Assembly: GCA_028673005.1 (NCBI GenBank)
Contig: CM054115.1
Coordinates: 193,882,370-193,946,369, forward strand
Reading direction: 5' to 3'
From: Tanypteryx hageni
Taxonomy: Eukaryota > Arthropoda > Insecta > Odonata > Petaluridae
Length of the DNA stretch: 64,000 bases
Translations under genes and position numbers: made by a program
Notes under the pieces: generated by a model
What the model was told of the DNA's origin: nothing
Seen by the model: only the letters and a program-made list of their open reading frames with translations
The model's database searches: none
Part shown: piece after piece, positions 45,655-60,600 of the stretch
How positions within the stretch are numbered: position 1 is the stretch's first letter
Layout of the letters: the number at the start of each line of letters is the position of its first letter

Positions 45655-48600
45655 GTGAGGAATGCTGTATGGAGGAATAGTCTTATTAAAATGAAATATT
45701 TCAAATTATACAACACAAAAATAATGTTTGGAGTCATCAGACAGCTATTTTGACAATAACATGATAATTTTTATTTATAAGAAATTAATGGAGATTTTTT
45801 GCCGTTTTTTATCTTTATTAATCTTTTATGTTATTATTACACCATGCTTCTCATTGTTTCCAATCTGGACTAATTTTAGTGATAAATGAAAGAATATTTG
45901 TCTTTATTTTTTATTAATTCAATACATCAGATCTTAAATGAATTCATGAGTTTATAATCAATGTAATAAGACCTCGATAAAATAAATAAAAAATGAATAG
46001 TTCTGTTGGCCCATATTTGGGTTTTAATTGCCCTAATAAAAATTTTCAGGTGGATTATAATTTATATTTGCTCTTTTAATTGATTTCTATATTCCATTTA
46101 GGTTGCTAAAATTTTAATTCAATATTACTTAACTTTGCATTCTAGTGTTTCACATTTAGTATGAATTCATTAAGTTTTTTATTTAAAATCAGCTGCAGTT
46201 TTCATACATTGTTGCTAGTCATCAACATCCTTAATGGCATATAACAAAATAATATTTATGAAAAGAAAATTAGTATCTTTGATGGCAGTTTTAATTTTTG
46301 TTATGAAATTTTGAATGTGCTATTTTTGAGTTGAGAACTTAAATAGAAATAAAAATGGTATTGTGGACAAAACGTGTTAAATTATGTTGATCATTTGAAA
46401 AGAAATATTTTTATAGTTTATGAAAAATCTGGAAATGCAACAAATTTTGCATTTCAAAATCATATAACTTATGAATATAATTTTTTCTGTCATATCCATG
46501 TTCCTGTTAAAATTATTTTCATTTAAATTCACTGGTGGGAAATGAATCTGAACTTTTTCACTTACCACCCTACACTTGTCTGCTACAAAAGAGATCATCA
46601 TTACAAACTTTTAAAAAATGATCTGATTTGCAGTAACTTTATGGCCCATAATTCTTTTTTACATGCCGTAGGTTTAAACCCTTAATGAATAAAATCCAGA
46701 AATATCATAAATCTGGCATTGCCAAAAGCCATAAAATTTTGAAAATAAAGTTCAGTGTGTCATTAACATTCATTGGTTTGAACTTAAATTCTCTGAATCC
46801 CTAATCTTAACCCTACTATATTGCAAAAAGATTAAAAGTTTTAAGATATATTTATTAAGTAATGTTATATTTATTAAGATTATAATTTTTCCAACCTTAA
46901 AAATATGAAAGAATATTTATTTTATACTCCATTTTCCTTGTGGTATTAAAAAAACGCGATTTTACAATCAAATTCAATATGTTCTTGTTTATACATTTAG
47001 AGTTAAAAGAGCTCATTGTTATCATTTTTACCACTTTTATTAGTATCATGTAAGTTTTTTTATGTACATCTTATTCATTGAAATAAGCCTCAGATAATCT
47101 ATATGATTTTATTACGTGAAATACAGTATGGCCACAGTCTTGAAATGGACATATTTTAGACAATTTACCAGGTAAAATGAATAAGTAAAACAACTGAGTT
47201 CATGATGTTCTGGATTTTATTGAAATTCCTGGTGTGAATTCTATTTTTAAATACACCATTTGTTCATGGAAACGTTTCTGTATGACCTCTAGCTAGTGAT
47301 GGTAACTGTGACTTATAAAGAAAAAAATTATGTTGAAATGACTTTGATATTGGAATGTGTAGAATGACATTAAATATAAAATCTATCTTGACATTGGAGA
47401 GCAAATATTTAAGGTATTTAGTGAAAAAATTGCAAAGTAATTGGCTTTATGACTTTTGTTTCATTATTAAACAAATCAAATATTTTTCTTCAATTCTCAC
47501 TATTAAATACTTATTGTAATACGATAAATGTTTTAAGTAATTTTTCTTTTAATTTTGTTAATTATAGAGACAAAAAAGAAGTCACCACAGAAAAAAGGAT
47601 GAAGAAAATGGAGAACGTGTAATGAAACATGCTAAAGGAGAAGGAGAAGAAGATGATGATGATGAGGAAATGATGTTTGTGAGAGGTGCATCTCCAAGCC
47701 ATGGCCGATCTTCTCATGCAAGTTCATCCTCTCATAGTCATCGTCGTGAACGCAAGCAGAGTCGAGATAGACATAGGTCATCTCCTCTTTTACAAACGCC
47801 ATCTGAGTATACAGCAAATTATGGAGACACTTCACCTTTGCATTCTAGTCGTTCAGCTCATCATTCAAGTTCCCACCGTCGTAGCAGGTCTCCTCACAGT
47901 AGACCATACAGGAGGGTGTCAAGGTCACCTACTGCTGGCCATGATGGTTAGTTATTAAATAAAATATTTAAAAAATTTTAAAAACCACTTTTGATTGCAC
48001 TAAAAAGGAGAACAAATTTTCGTTGCTGTCGCAAAGATTTTGAATGGTTCTTTAAATTCAAGAGTGTACCAAATTTAATTGTTGCACAAATGTGTCAATT
48101 AAAAGTGGAATGCCTCCTCAATTTCAAGAATATCTAAATGTAAATATATTGGGAAATTCAACTTTAAACTGATAAATGTTTGCGACAGTAAAATTTTGCG
48201 CATACTTGAAATTAAGAAACCAACATTTTTGTGACTAACAAAATTTATTTCTCCTTGTTAGTGCAATTAAATGTTTTTATTTTGTAATTTATTTTCTAAA
48301 TTTTATTTGCAAAACTTAAATGTTATTAAAAAGTAAAATTCATTATTTATATTTAAATTATTTTTTTATTTGGCAATTTACTGTAATTATCTTAAAAATT
48401 TTAAATTCATAAATGATACGTAATCAAATCTCTGTAATTACATCTTTTTAAAAATTTTTATGAAAGTACTATACACCCACTCCCCACATAACGTTCCCTG
48501 ATTAACGCTGTTCCGATTAATGCTGAAAGTAATTTAATACCTTTTTCTGAATTGCGCTCATGCGTTCCACATTAATGCTCTTCAAAATTTCTGGTGTAAT

Positions 48601-51600
48601 TTACGAAGTCCACAGCGCAGTGCCTCTGCGCATCTACAACACACAAGACGTCAATATTTGCAGTTGTTTGATGGTCCTGTGTACACTTTTGTAGGCCAAA
48701 ATATAGAGTGAAATTATATTTTTTCTTTAAATAAAATGACCATGAGTGATATAACTGCCAGTCAGAGGAGAAAAAGAGGAAAAACTTTACTCTTGAGGTT
48801 AAATTAGAGATTTTACAGCGACTAAAAGCTGGAGAGTTTTACTGTTTAATTAAAAATATAATTGCAATACAAATGACTACCTATTCTACGCTATGTAATA
48901 TAGTAAACAAAGAATACTTTGGTATATTATTTATGTTAAACTACCTATTTTCATTTCCATTAATAGAATCTCGAGAACGAATTAAATCTTATAACATCAT
49001 TTCTTATAGAAGTACGTGTTCTGAATAGTGCTGTTTCAGGTAGCGCTCGATTTTCCTAGCACCAATTAAGAGCATTAATCGGGGAGTGGGTGTATATCAC
49101 ATTTCATTACAATTTGATAATATAAGAAATAGTGCTTAAGTATCAAAATTACTTATCTCTAATAGGCATAACAAGGTTATGACTAACCAGGTGAGCATTT
49201 CAGCTATAATGCAGCTCTCTTCAATGGTCATTCACAGAAATAAGATTCTAAAAAAAGAAGTTCCTTTTTGGAAACTTTTATAAAAAATTCCAATTAATTT
49301 AGTACCATCAAGGTGATCAATTTTCCTTGAAAGTTCTTGAAAGTTATTAGAAAATTCTAGTTTTTTATGAATATTTTACAAAATAAGTTGTCTTATAATA
49401 ACATTTCTCTTGAAATAGTTATTAACCTTGAATCTTCATGTTCAAAATCTATGCCACTAACCAGTACAGGCGACGCTCGATTTATGCCATAGATATGTTC
49501 CGAGGATTATGGCATAAATGGAAAGTTATTTCCTGGCAGTATTTGATCATGTACAGTGGCAGCTCCTACCAAAAGGAATAGTGAGATTCATTCGTACCAT
49601 AACATTTTAAACCTCAGTAACATCTTTCTTTATGATGATGTAAATTCAGTAATTAATTTATTCCTTTATTTAATAATATTCCTTGAATATTATCAATACA
49701 AATAACATGTTATAAATTTATCATGCAAGCGATATTGTAAAACTTTTCTATACGTTGATTGTCCTGTGAAAAAATTCAAAATAGTAGTCTAGGGGTTCCA
49801 AAATTATGCTCACGTGCGTACACAAAATTATGGAAAAATGTCCCCACCAGTTAAAAGGCATATCAGCTGGTGCTAATCATATAAATTAAGGGAGTACCGT
49901 TCCCAAACTTAAAGTCACGAATTGTTCTTATTGTAGAATCACAAAGTCCCAATGCTTTCCAAATGTCAATGTTTCTCTCACCACGTTCAAACCTTTTAAG
50001 AACCTCTATTTTAATTTCTAAGGAAAGAGACTTTCCAGCTTTTTTCACATCCATTCTTCCCATGTTAGAATCACTGCTAACTCTTTTGAAGCTCATTTTA
50101 GCACAAGGGGATATATTAAAGAATATTAAGAATTAAAATCACAGAGGTAAACGACAACTAAATGGAAAATGTTAGCACTACGAAAGACGACAGCTAAACT
50201 GCCAACTATATACGTATGCCTACGTATGTATACTTTTGTGATGAAAGAAAATGAACGTGAGGCTTCACAATGCAACAGTATGTATAGTATAATTTCTCGG
50301 CGAGCGATAGGATGTGCATTAGACTTCACAGTATAACATTCACAGGTAGGCGAGGCGTAGAAACAAGCAAGGTGGCGCAAATAGGATGTTATTTGTATGT
50401 TCATTATAAATGGCATTAAAATGAAAGCGTGTAAATCAGATTGGCATAAATTGAGCGTTACCTGTATACCAGGCATAATTGAATGTTGATCCTACTCCTA
50501 GTTTGGCTGATGTATTGGTTTGAATACATAACCATTTATCCATGTACATTACATAGTGAAGTTAAACTAAAATGTATTTAATATGGCCTTTTATTCATAT
50601 GCTATCTATGCATCAATTAATGCAGTGATTTTAGTTGCAAGAGCTAGGTTCATTTGCTGTTTTCTATAGTCAATAATGAATCATGTTCAATAGAGAATTA
50701 TCAAGCTCATCTTATGGCTGAAAAAATTGAGATCAAAAGATTAAAAAATTACTTATCTCAGGTATCTCAAATGGCCATAACAAGATTATTATGATTTTTC
50801 ATAATCTTGTTGTGGCTATTCAAGATACGTGAGATAAGTCCTTTTTTAATCTTTAGATTTTAAGTGCTTATTCTTGAATGAATCATGCGCTTGGAAAGGA
50901 TGTTATTTTGCAGTCATGCACTCTAAATATAAAATGACTGCAGGCCCAAAAATTCTTTATCTCTGAATTTGCAGATTTTGAGATACTGGTAAGAAATTTA
51001 GATTAATTATGGTAGTCTGCTTAAAACTGAATAATAACTACAGTATGTCCTCGGTTTAATGTCGCTTCTATTAACGTTGATTTGACTTAACGTCATTCAA
51101 AAATTACTACCCATATTCGAATTAACGTCGTCCATGATTCGACTTAACATCGTCCTGACTCGGCGCTAAATAAAGGACCAAAAAATGTTGCGTAGATGAC
51201 TCTGTTGTGGCAGATCGCATTATTTGTGTGGAAAGTGTGTTTTGGATTGACGTATTTTTATTAAATTTGCATGGTGACATTTTGTGGCAATGGATCTAAA
51301 TGTAAGTGGTGGTAATGGCCTTCTCAAAGTCCCCACAGCAGTCATTAAAATCGTCTAAATCCCTATGAAACATTACAAGCTTTGTGTGTTGTGCAGAATG
51401 GAAAATATGCCGAGTGCTCTATTTATAAACTTGAAATTATTCGGTACTTTTACGATAACTTAAGTTTAATGCCTCCCAATTTTATTGCAGCTATATCCAG
51501 TATTGTCATTCCAGTGAATCGATAGCTTGATATGGCAACTTTAGGTTTGATCTACCTCCTAAACGAATACTATAGCGACCATTTACAAAACTAGCAAATT

Positions 51601-54600
51601 GATTTAATAATCTAGCTAATTCTAGCAATTGACTAAAATTACAACATCTGTGTTCATATTAAACATAAAAAAAGAAAATTGAATAATGAAAAAGAGTACA
51701 ACGTAGATGATCAGAATATTGTTTTCGGTTGTCTCTTACTTTTTATTTTGTTTTCTTTTTGCAATTTGATCTATTAACTACAACACTGGAACAGTGGATA
51801 TCGTTTACGGGAATGGTGGTATTGTTGGTCATAAGGATAAAGGAAGAGAGAGAGCGATTATTCAAAATAAAGTAGGAATTAATCAATCAGGGAAGACAGT
51901 TTTTGTTGGAATGCACGAATTACTTACTCCATTATATATGCATGTCGACTATATTTCTATGGATAAAATTTTCTGAAACAACATTGACCTAACATCATAT
52001 TCGGAAAAGATTTTATCGTAAGATAACAGCCATATTTTCAAAAGTCCCAAAATTTTATTTTTGCCGCACGTTTCGTGTTAAACCTAAGTTATGAAACAAT
52101 CTATGGCCTAATGTAACAAGTTTACGAAACTCAGATGTTATTGTTTATTCTCTAGCAAATTTCTAGCGACCAGCAAGTCTCTAGATGTACTATTGTGAAA
52201 TATAGCTTTTTCCGATTTTGGGCGCGTTGAAATGAAATCATATCATGTTTATTTTATGTCATTTCTACATTAATAATAATTTTATATTGATTTATATATG
52301 TTATAATATCATTCATATTATATGTAGTATGATAAAGCTCATAAAATACAGTCTTTAACGTCTTTTTGTGATTTAAGAGATTTTGAACCCAAAGTTTTGG
52401 AACCAATTATATCGTAAAACATGGGTTCTTATGGGAAATGTTGATTCATTTAATGTTGTTTCGCTCTATGTCGCAATTTTATGGAACGAATTAACGATGT
52501 TAATCTAGGACACACTGTATGTAATGTACAGAGATGATGTGGATAGTCATTCCACAACCAAGAGTGGAACAGGATTAAAAGACTACAATTGTTGCTGATA
52601 ATAGAAAGATAGAGATATAAAAAGAGATAGGAAGATTGTATGGGCTGGGAGAAGTAGAAGGGGTAAGTGGCAGTAAAATAAAGGTAGAAGAGGGAACTGG
52701 CTAAAAGCTAAGAATATGGATATTCAGTGGTTTTGAACAATCATATTGAGATGATGCAGTTATTTTTTAAACAATCCTGGGAAGGAGTTAATTGAGATAA
52801 TATACATGCACATAGCCAGAGGCTCTTGGGTTAATAAAATTGATGTAACTTGACACTTTCTATTAAAATTTGTCACTTTCATCTAGTTTTCTACATCTTG
52901 TAATAGAAATGATGATAATTACATTCCTAGATAAATTTTTCTTGATCTTCAGGAGGCCAGTACGATGACCATTATGAATCGTATGAAAGTGATTATGAGC
53001 GGGAGAGCTCCCATTACAGACGAGGAGGTGGGAGGGGTGAGGAAGTGGGATCAAGACGAGGGATTGAGGATCGCCTTGGGACAAGAAAAAGAAGGGGCAG
53101 AGGAGTAGTTCCCGAGAGTGGAGCTCGAGGAAGCAGCAGAGGGGTGGGCCCTGGCAAGAGGATGAGGAAAGAGAAGCGAGGAGGAGGAAGGGGTGAGGTG
53201 ACCAAGACAAGAAGGCCTGAAAGGTCTGGCTCCATATGTATGTTCTACATGCAAGGGAAATGCCAAAAGGTGTGTTGCTGCTTTTTTGGATTTTTATGAT
53301 TTAACTATAATGTTATTTTGCATTTCTGTGTGGGTGGAATTGTGTGGAAATATGGACAGGTTTTTGAAACATTAAGAAAAAATTGTATACTGACAAAATT
53401 TAAATAACGTTAATCTTGTTATTTGTTCTTTTCTGTTTCATTTTCAAGTTTAATTGTTCATGTTGAAGTAAATACCGTGTTAACCCAAAAGGAAGACCAC
53501 AAATTTATGATGACCACAATAAGAAACAAGGTCCATTCAGGAAAAATTTTAAAATAGCATAAGGTGGTAACTTTGTTCCATCCTCTAATATGCCAGCATT
53601 ACAGTAATGCACATTTTTTCATTCCCTGCAATTCTTATAATGAGGTTTATTGCACCTTTTTTGTTGTGTCAAATGTCAAAATAAATTGGTGTCTCGTCTG
53701 CATTACCCATTTGTCTTGGAAGGTAATTGTGAATTTTCCACAACACAATTAAATGCTTCTGCAGAACAATAAGTTTATCTATGTAGTCAGAAGGTAGATA
53801 TTGACAAAAAGAAGTTCTTCGTTTCAGGTAAAAACTGTTATGGCACATCATCTGTACGCACCATCCATTACTAGTCTTGAATTCTTGTCATGGTATGTTT
53901 AGTGATCATGCTAACTCATGAGCTTTCAGTTTAATAATTACCCTTGACACTGGTTTTCTGTCAACTCTTTTAGTGCACACAGATTTTACAGTTTCTTCTT
54001 CTAATTCATGAAACTGACCTTGTTAAGGTTCGTTAAATGATTTCCGTGTTGAGTTAGCACCTTCAAGTCTCATTGTATTTCCTTCCAGCCTCACAATTAG
54101 CATAAAATTTTTATCAAAACTTCGTCTTATTCTTTGCAATATATTCCCTTTTACAGAGGTGCCTTTCTTCTCTACATGATCTGTCATTTCAGTCCTAAGA
54201 TTTGGGGTAACTTATTTAAAATTGCTAAAATGATAACTATTTCTTACTTCATGTTGAAACTTAGCAAAGTTTGTACCAATTGCATGCTGTCATAGAGGTT
54301 ATACTCTTGAAACTGCAGATGTACTTGCTGTCTGCCACTGGCACACCAATCAAAAAGTGACAAATATGTTTAAATTGTAACAAGATGCATGTAAAATGCC
54401 GGCAATCTTAGTGTAACCATTTTTGATAATGTATATATTAAATTTCCTTCCCAGCCAATTACAAATTCTGACATAAGTTTGTTAATACTCCCCATCCACC
54501 AGTACCTACAAGGTGGAAAGCCAAAAGCCAAAAAAATACTGCTTCATCTCCAAAATTATAATAATACTGTCTGAGACAATTTTTTTCTTTTAAATTGAAT

Positions 54601-57600
54601 TTTATTAATATTTTTTTATGAATTTCCACTGATAATTTATTAGCACAATTTTTTTTATTTTAGAAATACTTCTTATTTCATCTTTAAGGCCTCACATCCC
54701 ATAATTTTTATTGCATTAAATACAACTTTGTACCTTTTGTAAATTCTGAAAATCAATTTATCCTTTCCAGTATCTAATCAAAAATCTATAATTTTTTGTT
54801 GATTTATGATAACGGTTTTATACTTGAAAATCTTTTGAAATAATGCTGAAAGGAAACCTAATTTTTTAAGTGCCAACATATATTTATTTTTGAAATGACT
54901 TTTTACAAGCCCTTAGATTTGTTCTGATATACATTGGTTGCTGTTTAATTTTTATTCTTACTTTAGAGCAACACAAATATATTGTTGAATGTTTTTTGGT
55001 CTATTTCATTCTTTTAGCTTATTTCTTACTGTCAGAGATATTAAAAATTTTAAGTTTAAGTAATTTGTATTATTAGCTTAGATAGGAATTTACTATTGTT
55101 TAATATTGATGGTTAGTGGTCAAAGTCATGCCAGTGTGTTTATTTTTATATTTCTCTCCACTCAAAAAGCAAAACTACTTTTTTGTTTTTTCAGGGAGAT
55201 GACTGCCCATATTCACATGATGCTGTTCCTCCAAGGAAGTTAGAATTATGTAAATTCTATTTAATGGATTGTTGTGCTAAGAAGGATAAATGCCTATATA
55301 TGCATAAAGATTTTCCATGCAAATACTATCATACTGGTATGAAATGTTTCTCAGGAGATAAATGCAAATTTTCCCATGGTCCCCTCAACGAGTGCCTCAA
55401 AGCTATTCTTCTTAAGGTAAAGCACATTTTCAAATATATATTGTTAGTATGTAGCTAAGATAAAAATATTTACCTTGAAAAATTCATATACAGCAGTTAC
55501 TTCTTATAATTTTCTGAACCTTTTATCATATTAAGTTTATTTTTCATGTCTTATCCCTTTCAATTCAGCCCCAAAATCCAGAGTTTCTTACGGGTGACTG
55601 AATTGAATTCTCTATGTTTTTCATTCCATTATGTTACATTACTCGTAATTTTTCCAGTATTTCTTTAAAGTAGGATGTTCAGGACAGTTTATCTTTGATA
55701 CTACAATAAAAATAAGTGCTTAGAAACATATTAAATGCTTAATAAACAATTAAAAAGTATGAACAAAAACACTAGTTTTGCAGAAAACCTTTGGTATTTT
55801 TCCAAAAAATTTTTCCTGCTATAACGGAATTCGGTTTCTCTTATAAATACATAAATAAACCCGTAAAAATGAAGAAAGTGATCAAACACATAATAAAACA
55901 TTAAGATTATGATTTAATATGATTACATGATTACGAGTGAGTACTAACCGCCAACAACATCCGATGTATATCCGATGAAAAAAAATCGCCAACTAAAACT
56001 GACGTTACCTAAATGGAGGTTGGAACCAAACTGATGGTTAAAGCCAAAAGAAAGGATGCTAAGACATGACGGTCTCCCACCTGAACCGTTAGAACCATAT
56101 GTAGTACTATGACGGGAATTCCAGTCATGAGTCACGGGATAGCATCCCTCATGATGGGAATTCCAGTCATGCTGAAATGAACTATTAATAGCATGTAAAA
56201 TGAGTAAAAGTTTGTTGTGAAACTTGTCTAAATAAAACAAGCTTTCTCTTATAAGCTTTGGATATAATATCTATTACCGATTATCTTGGGTTTAATGAAT
56301 AGGTAAGATTTTTGTAGTAGAAATATGAAAACAATGCTTTCAAGATTCTATATTTTTTCTAAAGAACATACCTGTACATTCCTTCATTTCTGTAACATAA
56401 TAAGTTTAGAATTTCATATTTTGAAACCTAATAGTATAATCATTTTGTAATGATAATATGCATTACACTACATTTTCCAACTGTGCTATGATGAACCTAG
56501 ATTTTGAGACAAAATTTTCAGAAACAATTTTCACTGCCTGTATACACATCTAAGTTTTTAACACAAGCACTAAAATAACCTAGTAAAGCAAAGAAGTTGA
56601 TTCATTGTAGAACCTGATGTAATCCCTAATCTCACATCTCACAACAAATTACATTATTATTAATTACGACTCATGAACCAACAGTCCATCGACAAATCTG
56701 ATATTCCACCACCATCACCACTAGGGAATCAGGTGGGAAATACATGGAAATATGTTTATCTTTGAGATTCAAGAGCAAAATGTTTTGTTGTGGTTATAAC
56801 TCTTGAGACAATGCCGAAAAAGCTTTAAAAATGGGCGATGTCCATCTCATTTATTAAGTGACCATCTTTATCTTTTATTAATTTTGATTTTCTTTCTTCT
56901 ATTTTCCTCCCATTACTGGAAATCTATTAAGTATTGACTTCTTCTGCATATTATATCATTTCTTTATGCTCTTCACAAAATCTACTTGATTTGTGTTAAG
57001 AAAGTAATTCTTATGGATGAGGGAACCAAGCGTTATATTTAGTATTACCATATGAAGTAGTGTGTCAAGGAGTATTTTTCATTAATATAATCCATTTACA
57101 GTTGTGTTGCATGATATTTTTCAGTGACATAATCCCTGCAATAGGTGAGGGAAATGTGTAATATTGGTATATATCTAGTTTATCAGTTACATTTTTCCAA
57201 GTGTAATGCCCACCTTTGCATAAAACTCATTTCTCACAAATATAATGAGAGATTTAAGAATGATGCTGGGTAACTTGTGTCATATGATGATTTTGATTTT
57301 TGGTTGGTATGAAGGATTGTTTCATTAGGCTATAATATAGTTCTGATTTAATCACTAAATTGAAATAAAATGTAGCAGTCATTTTTTTCTTAATCAACTG
57401 GGCATTTTACACAACATGGATGTTTTTGTAGATATTGATCGCAATATATTTCTGAAGTAAAAATTTTCTCTCACAAGTCAGTCTTGTCTCATTTAATTCA
57501 GTATTTTAAGACAGCCATGAAGGAAAATGGTTTGATTTACAAGCCACTTTCTTCTCAATCAATGCAGCATTTGGAAACAGCGCCCAAGGAAATCCTTGGT

Positions 57601-60600
57601 GACTTTCCTCGTTTGACCAGAGAGGGAGCAGCTGCTATGGTGTTGCAGCAATCAGGGGAAATGGAGGATAGGTCAGCCGGAAGCCAGCCAGGAGAATCTT
57701 CAGGAAATGGCCACAACAGAAAGGGATCCAATGGACACAAAATCCCCTCTCTGTTTGAAATAGACATACCAATGCCAGATGAAGTTGAAAATGGGGAGGG
57801 TAAAGGGAAAGAAGAGAGGCAGAGGAGGACAGGGGAAGTGGCGATGCTGGAAGAGGATGTCGGCGTTGCAGAGTCAAAGGGGGGGAGCAAAGGAGAGGAG
57901 AGCAGGGAGAGGGAAGAGAGGGGGATGGGCGGGAAGAGGCACCCTCCTCACGTCTACAGAGGCTCCTCCACGGAGGATGATAGGGACGATAGGGTGGGAC
58001 ATCGCCACGGGCACTCGAGGAAAAGTGAGGATGATAGGAGGCGCAGGAGGAGGAGAGAGAATGAGGAGTGCAAGCGGAGTGGGATGGAGGAGCGTGGAGA
58101 GGAAGCAGAGGAAGACTTGGATGGGAGAGAAGGACTTGGGATGGGAGGGGAAGAGGGGGGGAAGTTATCCATTGTGTGTGAAGAGGAGGAGGAGGAGGAG
58201 GATAACGATGAAGAGAAGGCAGAAGAGGAAGAAGAGATTAAGACTGCTGCTGTGGAGGAGTCTTCAGAAAAATCCCCAGATTCACAGAATGAAGAAGATG
58301 CATCAAAAAAGGAACAGAGTGAGTATCTTTTGAAGTTGTACTGTTCTCTTTTGTCATTATTGCAATTATTGCAGTTGTCTTTTTGTTAAACATTATTTGA
58401 TAGCCAAAATTATTGTAGCTTTAGTACACTGATGATAAATTTGTTGCACTCGGTAATCTGTTTTTAGTCCATCATATCAGGATGATTGAAATAAAAATTA
58501 AGAGCCATTAGGGAGGTAGAGTTCAGTACATATTACTAAGGCTGGTGGAGGAGTAGGGTGATTGGGGCCATAGCTCTAAAAACTAAGTGATGCTTTGAGC
58601 CAGTGATTTAACTATTGGTGCAAACCAGGGGAGGATCCAGAAACATCCCAAGGGGGAGGGCGATCACCCCAATAGCCTCTCCTCCCTCTTGATTTCACCT
58701 CTGCTGTCGACCGTACATTTTGAAAATTCCTGTCCCCATCAGAATCTTTCTTTCCCTTGTCATACAGTCTTAATCTTTGGTGTAGAAACAAGGAATGTTG
58801 TGCAGAATGAATTTAAGAATGCACCCACATATGACCCAGCATTGGCCAACCCCTTAAGTATTTTAGCACCAAATCACCAAAACAGAAAAACAAAGTGTGA
58901 TATCTTGACCAGACAGCTATGTTCCATTCCAAATTTTCTACACTTCTCATTTTAAAGTTTGATCGCCAGTATTTTCTCTTATCAAAATATTTTTCATAGA
59001 CCATATTTTCATCTTTTTTGGAAGGAATGAGGAATTGTCAAATGAATGAATTTAAGAATGCACCCAGTGGAGGGCAATGGGGTCGTCCAAGGTGTGGGCG
59101 ATCACCCCCTTGGATCCACCACTGGTTCAAATATTTTTCATACACAAATGACCCATCATTGGCCAACCTCTTAACTCTTAATTAGTTATGCTAGAAAAAG
59201 TTCCTTAATTAGTTGCATGGGGTCAATATGACCTCAAAATTTTTTTTGGAAAAGTAACACTAAAATTACATTTTATTTTATTATTACTATAGAAAATTAA
59301 ATTTTAAATTAAAATACCGTAGTTTATAAGGATATTTTGTGGGTGTATTTATTAAAAACGAATTTTATAAATCAAAATTTTATTTTAACTTTTATTCACT
59401 AACATTGTTTGCAAATTCAATGCCTTTCGGTTTATTGCTATAATGGTTAAATTTCGAGTTCTGATGAGAAGAAAATCATCGCTAACAAAACAGCAAGAAA
59501 TACGTACTGTATATTTAAAAATATTCGTACTTTCTTTGTATGCAAGTCCTATGTACCAAATATAATGAAGATCTGCAATATTATACGGGATATAGAAGAA
59601 AATAATTTATTTTGTTTTTGTAATAGTGGCACCCCTGTTTGGGTTATGGGAAGCATTTATACGATTATTTTACTTTCTCTGGCAATATGTCCAGTACCAA
59701 ATTTCATGGAAATCCGCTCAATATTTTAAGAGATATGAAAAATGTTATTTTAGTTTTTGCAATAGTGGCACCCCTGTTGGGTTACATGCACCATTTATAC
59801 CATTTTGTTACTTTCTCTGGCCATACGTCCAGTGCACCGAATTTCAGGGAAATCCTCTCAATATTTTACGAGATGGAACACATCAATTTTTTTTGTAATT
59901 GTGGCACCTCTGCTTTGGTTACGTGAATCATTGATTTCAAAATTAACAAAAATGCTAAATTATAATCAGGAGGCTAAATAATGAAGTTACTAAAAATACG
60001 GCCTGAATATACCTTATAGTTTTTATTATATTGATAAAAATAGTTTGCGTGGGGTCATATTGACCCCACATGACATGATCGACAGTCATGTAGGTAGTAA
60101 TGCATAAGCCCCCGGCTAGGTTTTTCTAGGCCTTTACTGTCCATCTCTTGTGGACCCTTAGGCTTTGCTCTAGCTTCCTGTGATAGCTATGCTACTGGAT
60201 ATGGATATTCATTTGACAAAAGACATGGAGGAGCAATGGTTTGGGATTTCATGCCTGGATGAGGTATAATGAATCAATCTCTAGCAAGATTCATCCTTAA
60301 CTTAGTCACTGAGGTCAATCTATATATATTTACAAATATTCTGAAGTAAATTAGCTCAGAAGTTATTTTATTTTTGACTTAGGTGAATGTGGTGCTGAAG
60401 TGAGTGATCCTGTAAATATACCTCTTCATCTCCCCAAGAAACAAAGGGAACTATTCATGCGCATACAACAACAGCAAAGAGAAGCAGAAAGTAGTCAGGT
60501 AAGGCACATATGAGCATGTTTTTCTGAAAATTTTATAGCTCTAAAATCAAGAGAAATGATAAGGTATTTGCAAATTTTTGATAATAAATAGAAATAAATG

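Larger units (their letters stand above)
58319..60382. other. Intron 5
   Basis: 2.1 kb, largely filled by two MITE-like elements (58625-59127 and 59212-60080) and a ~140-bp tandem repeat. Confidence 0.75.

Noticed and set aside
45294..45737. 147-codon minus-strand frame opposite the first coding exon
   Set aside because: Ser/Phe-rich mirror of the acidic/Lys-rich exon; the + strand has the family match and splice sites.
57555..58333. Frames on both strands overlapping exon 5 (including a 184-codon + frame)
   Set aside because: By-products of purine-rich coding sequence; only the frame continuous with exons 4 and 6 has conserved ends.
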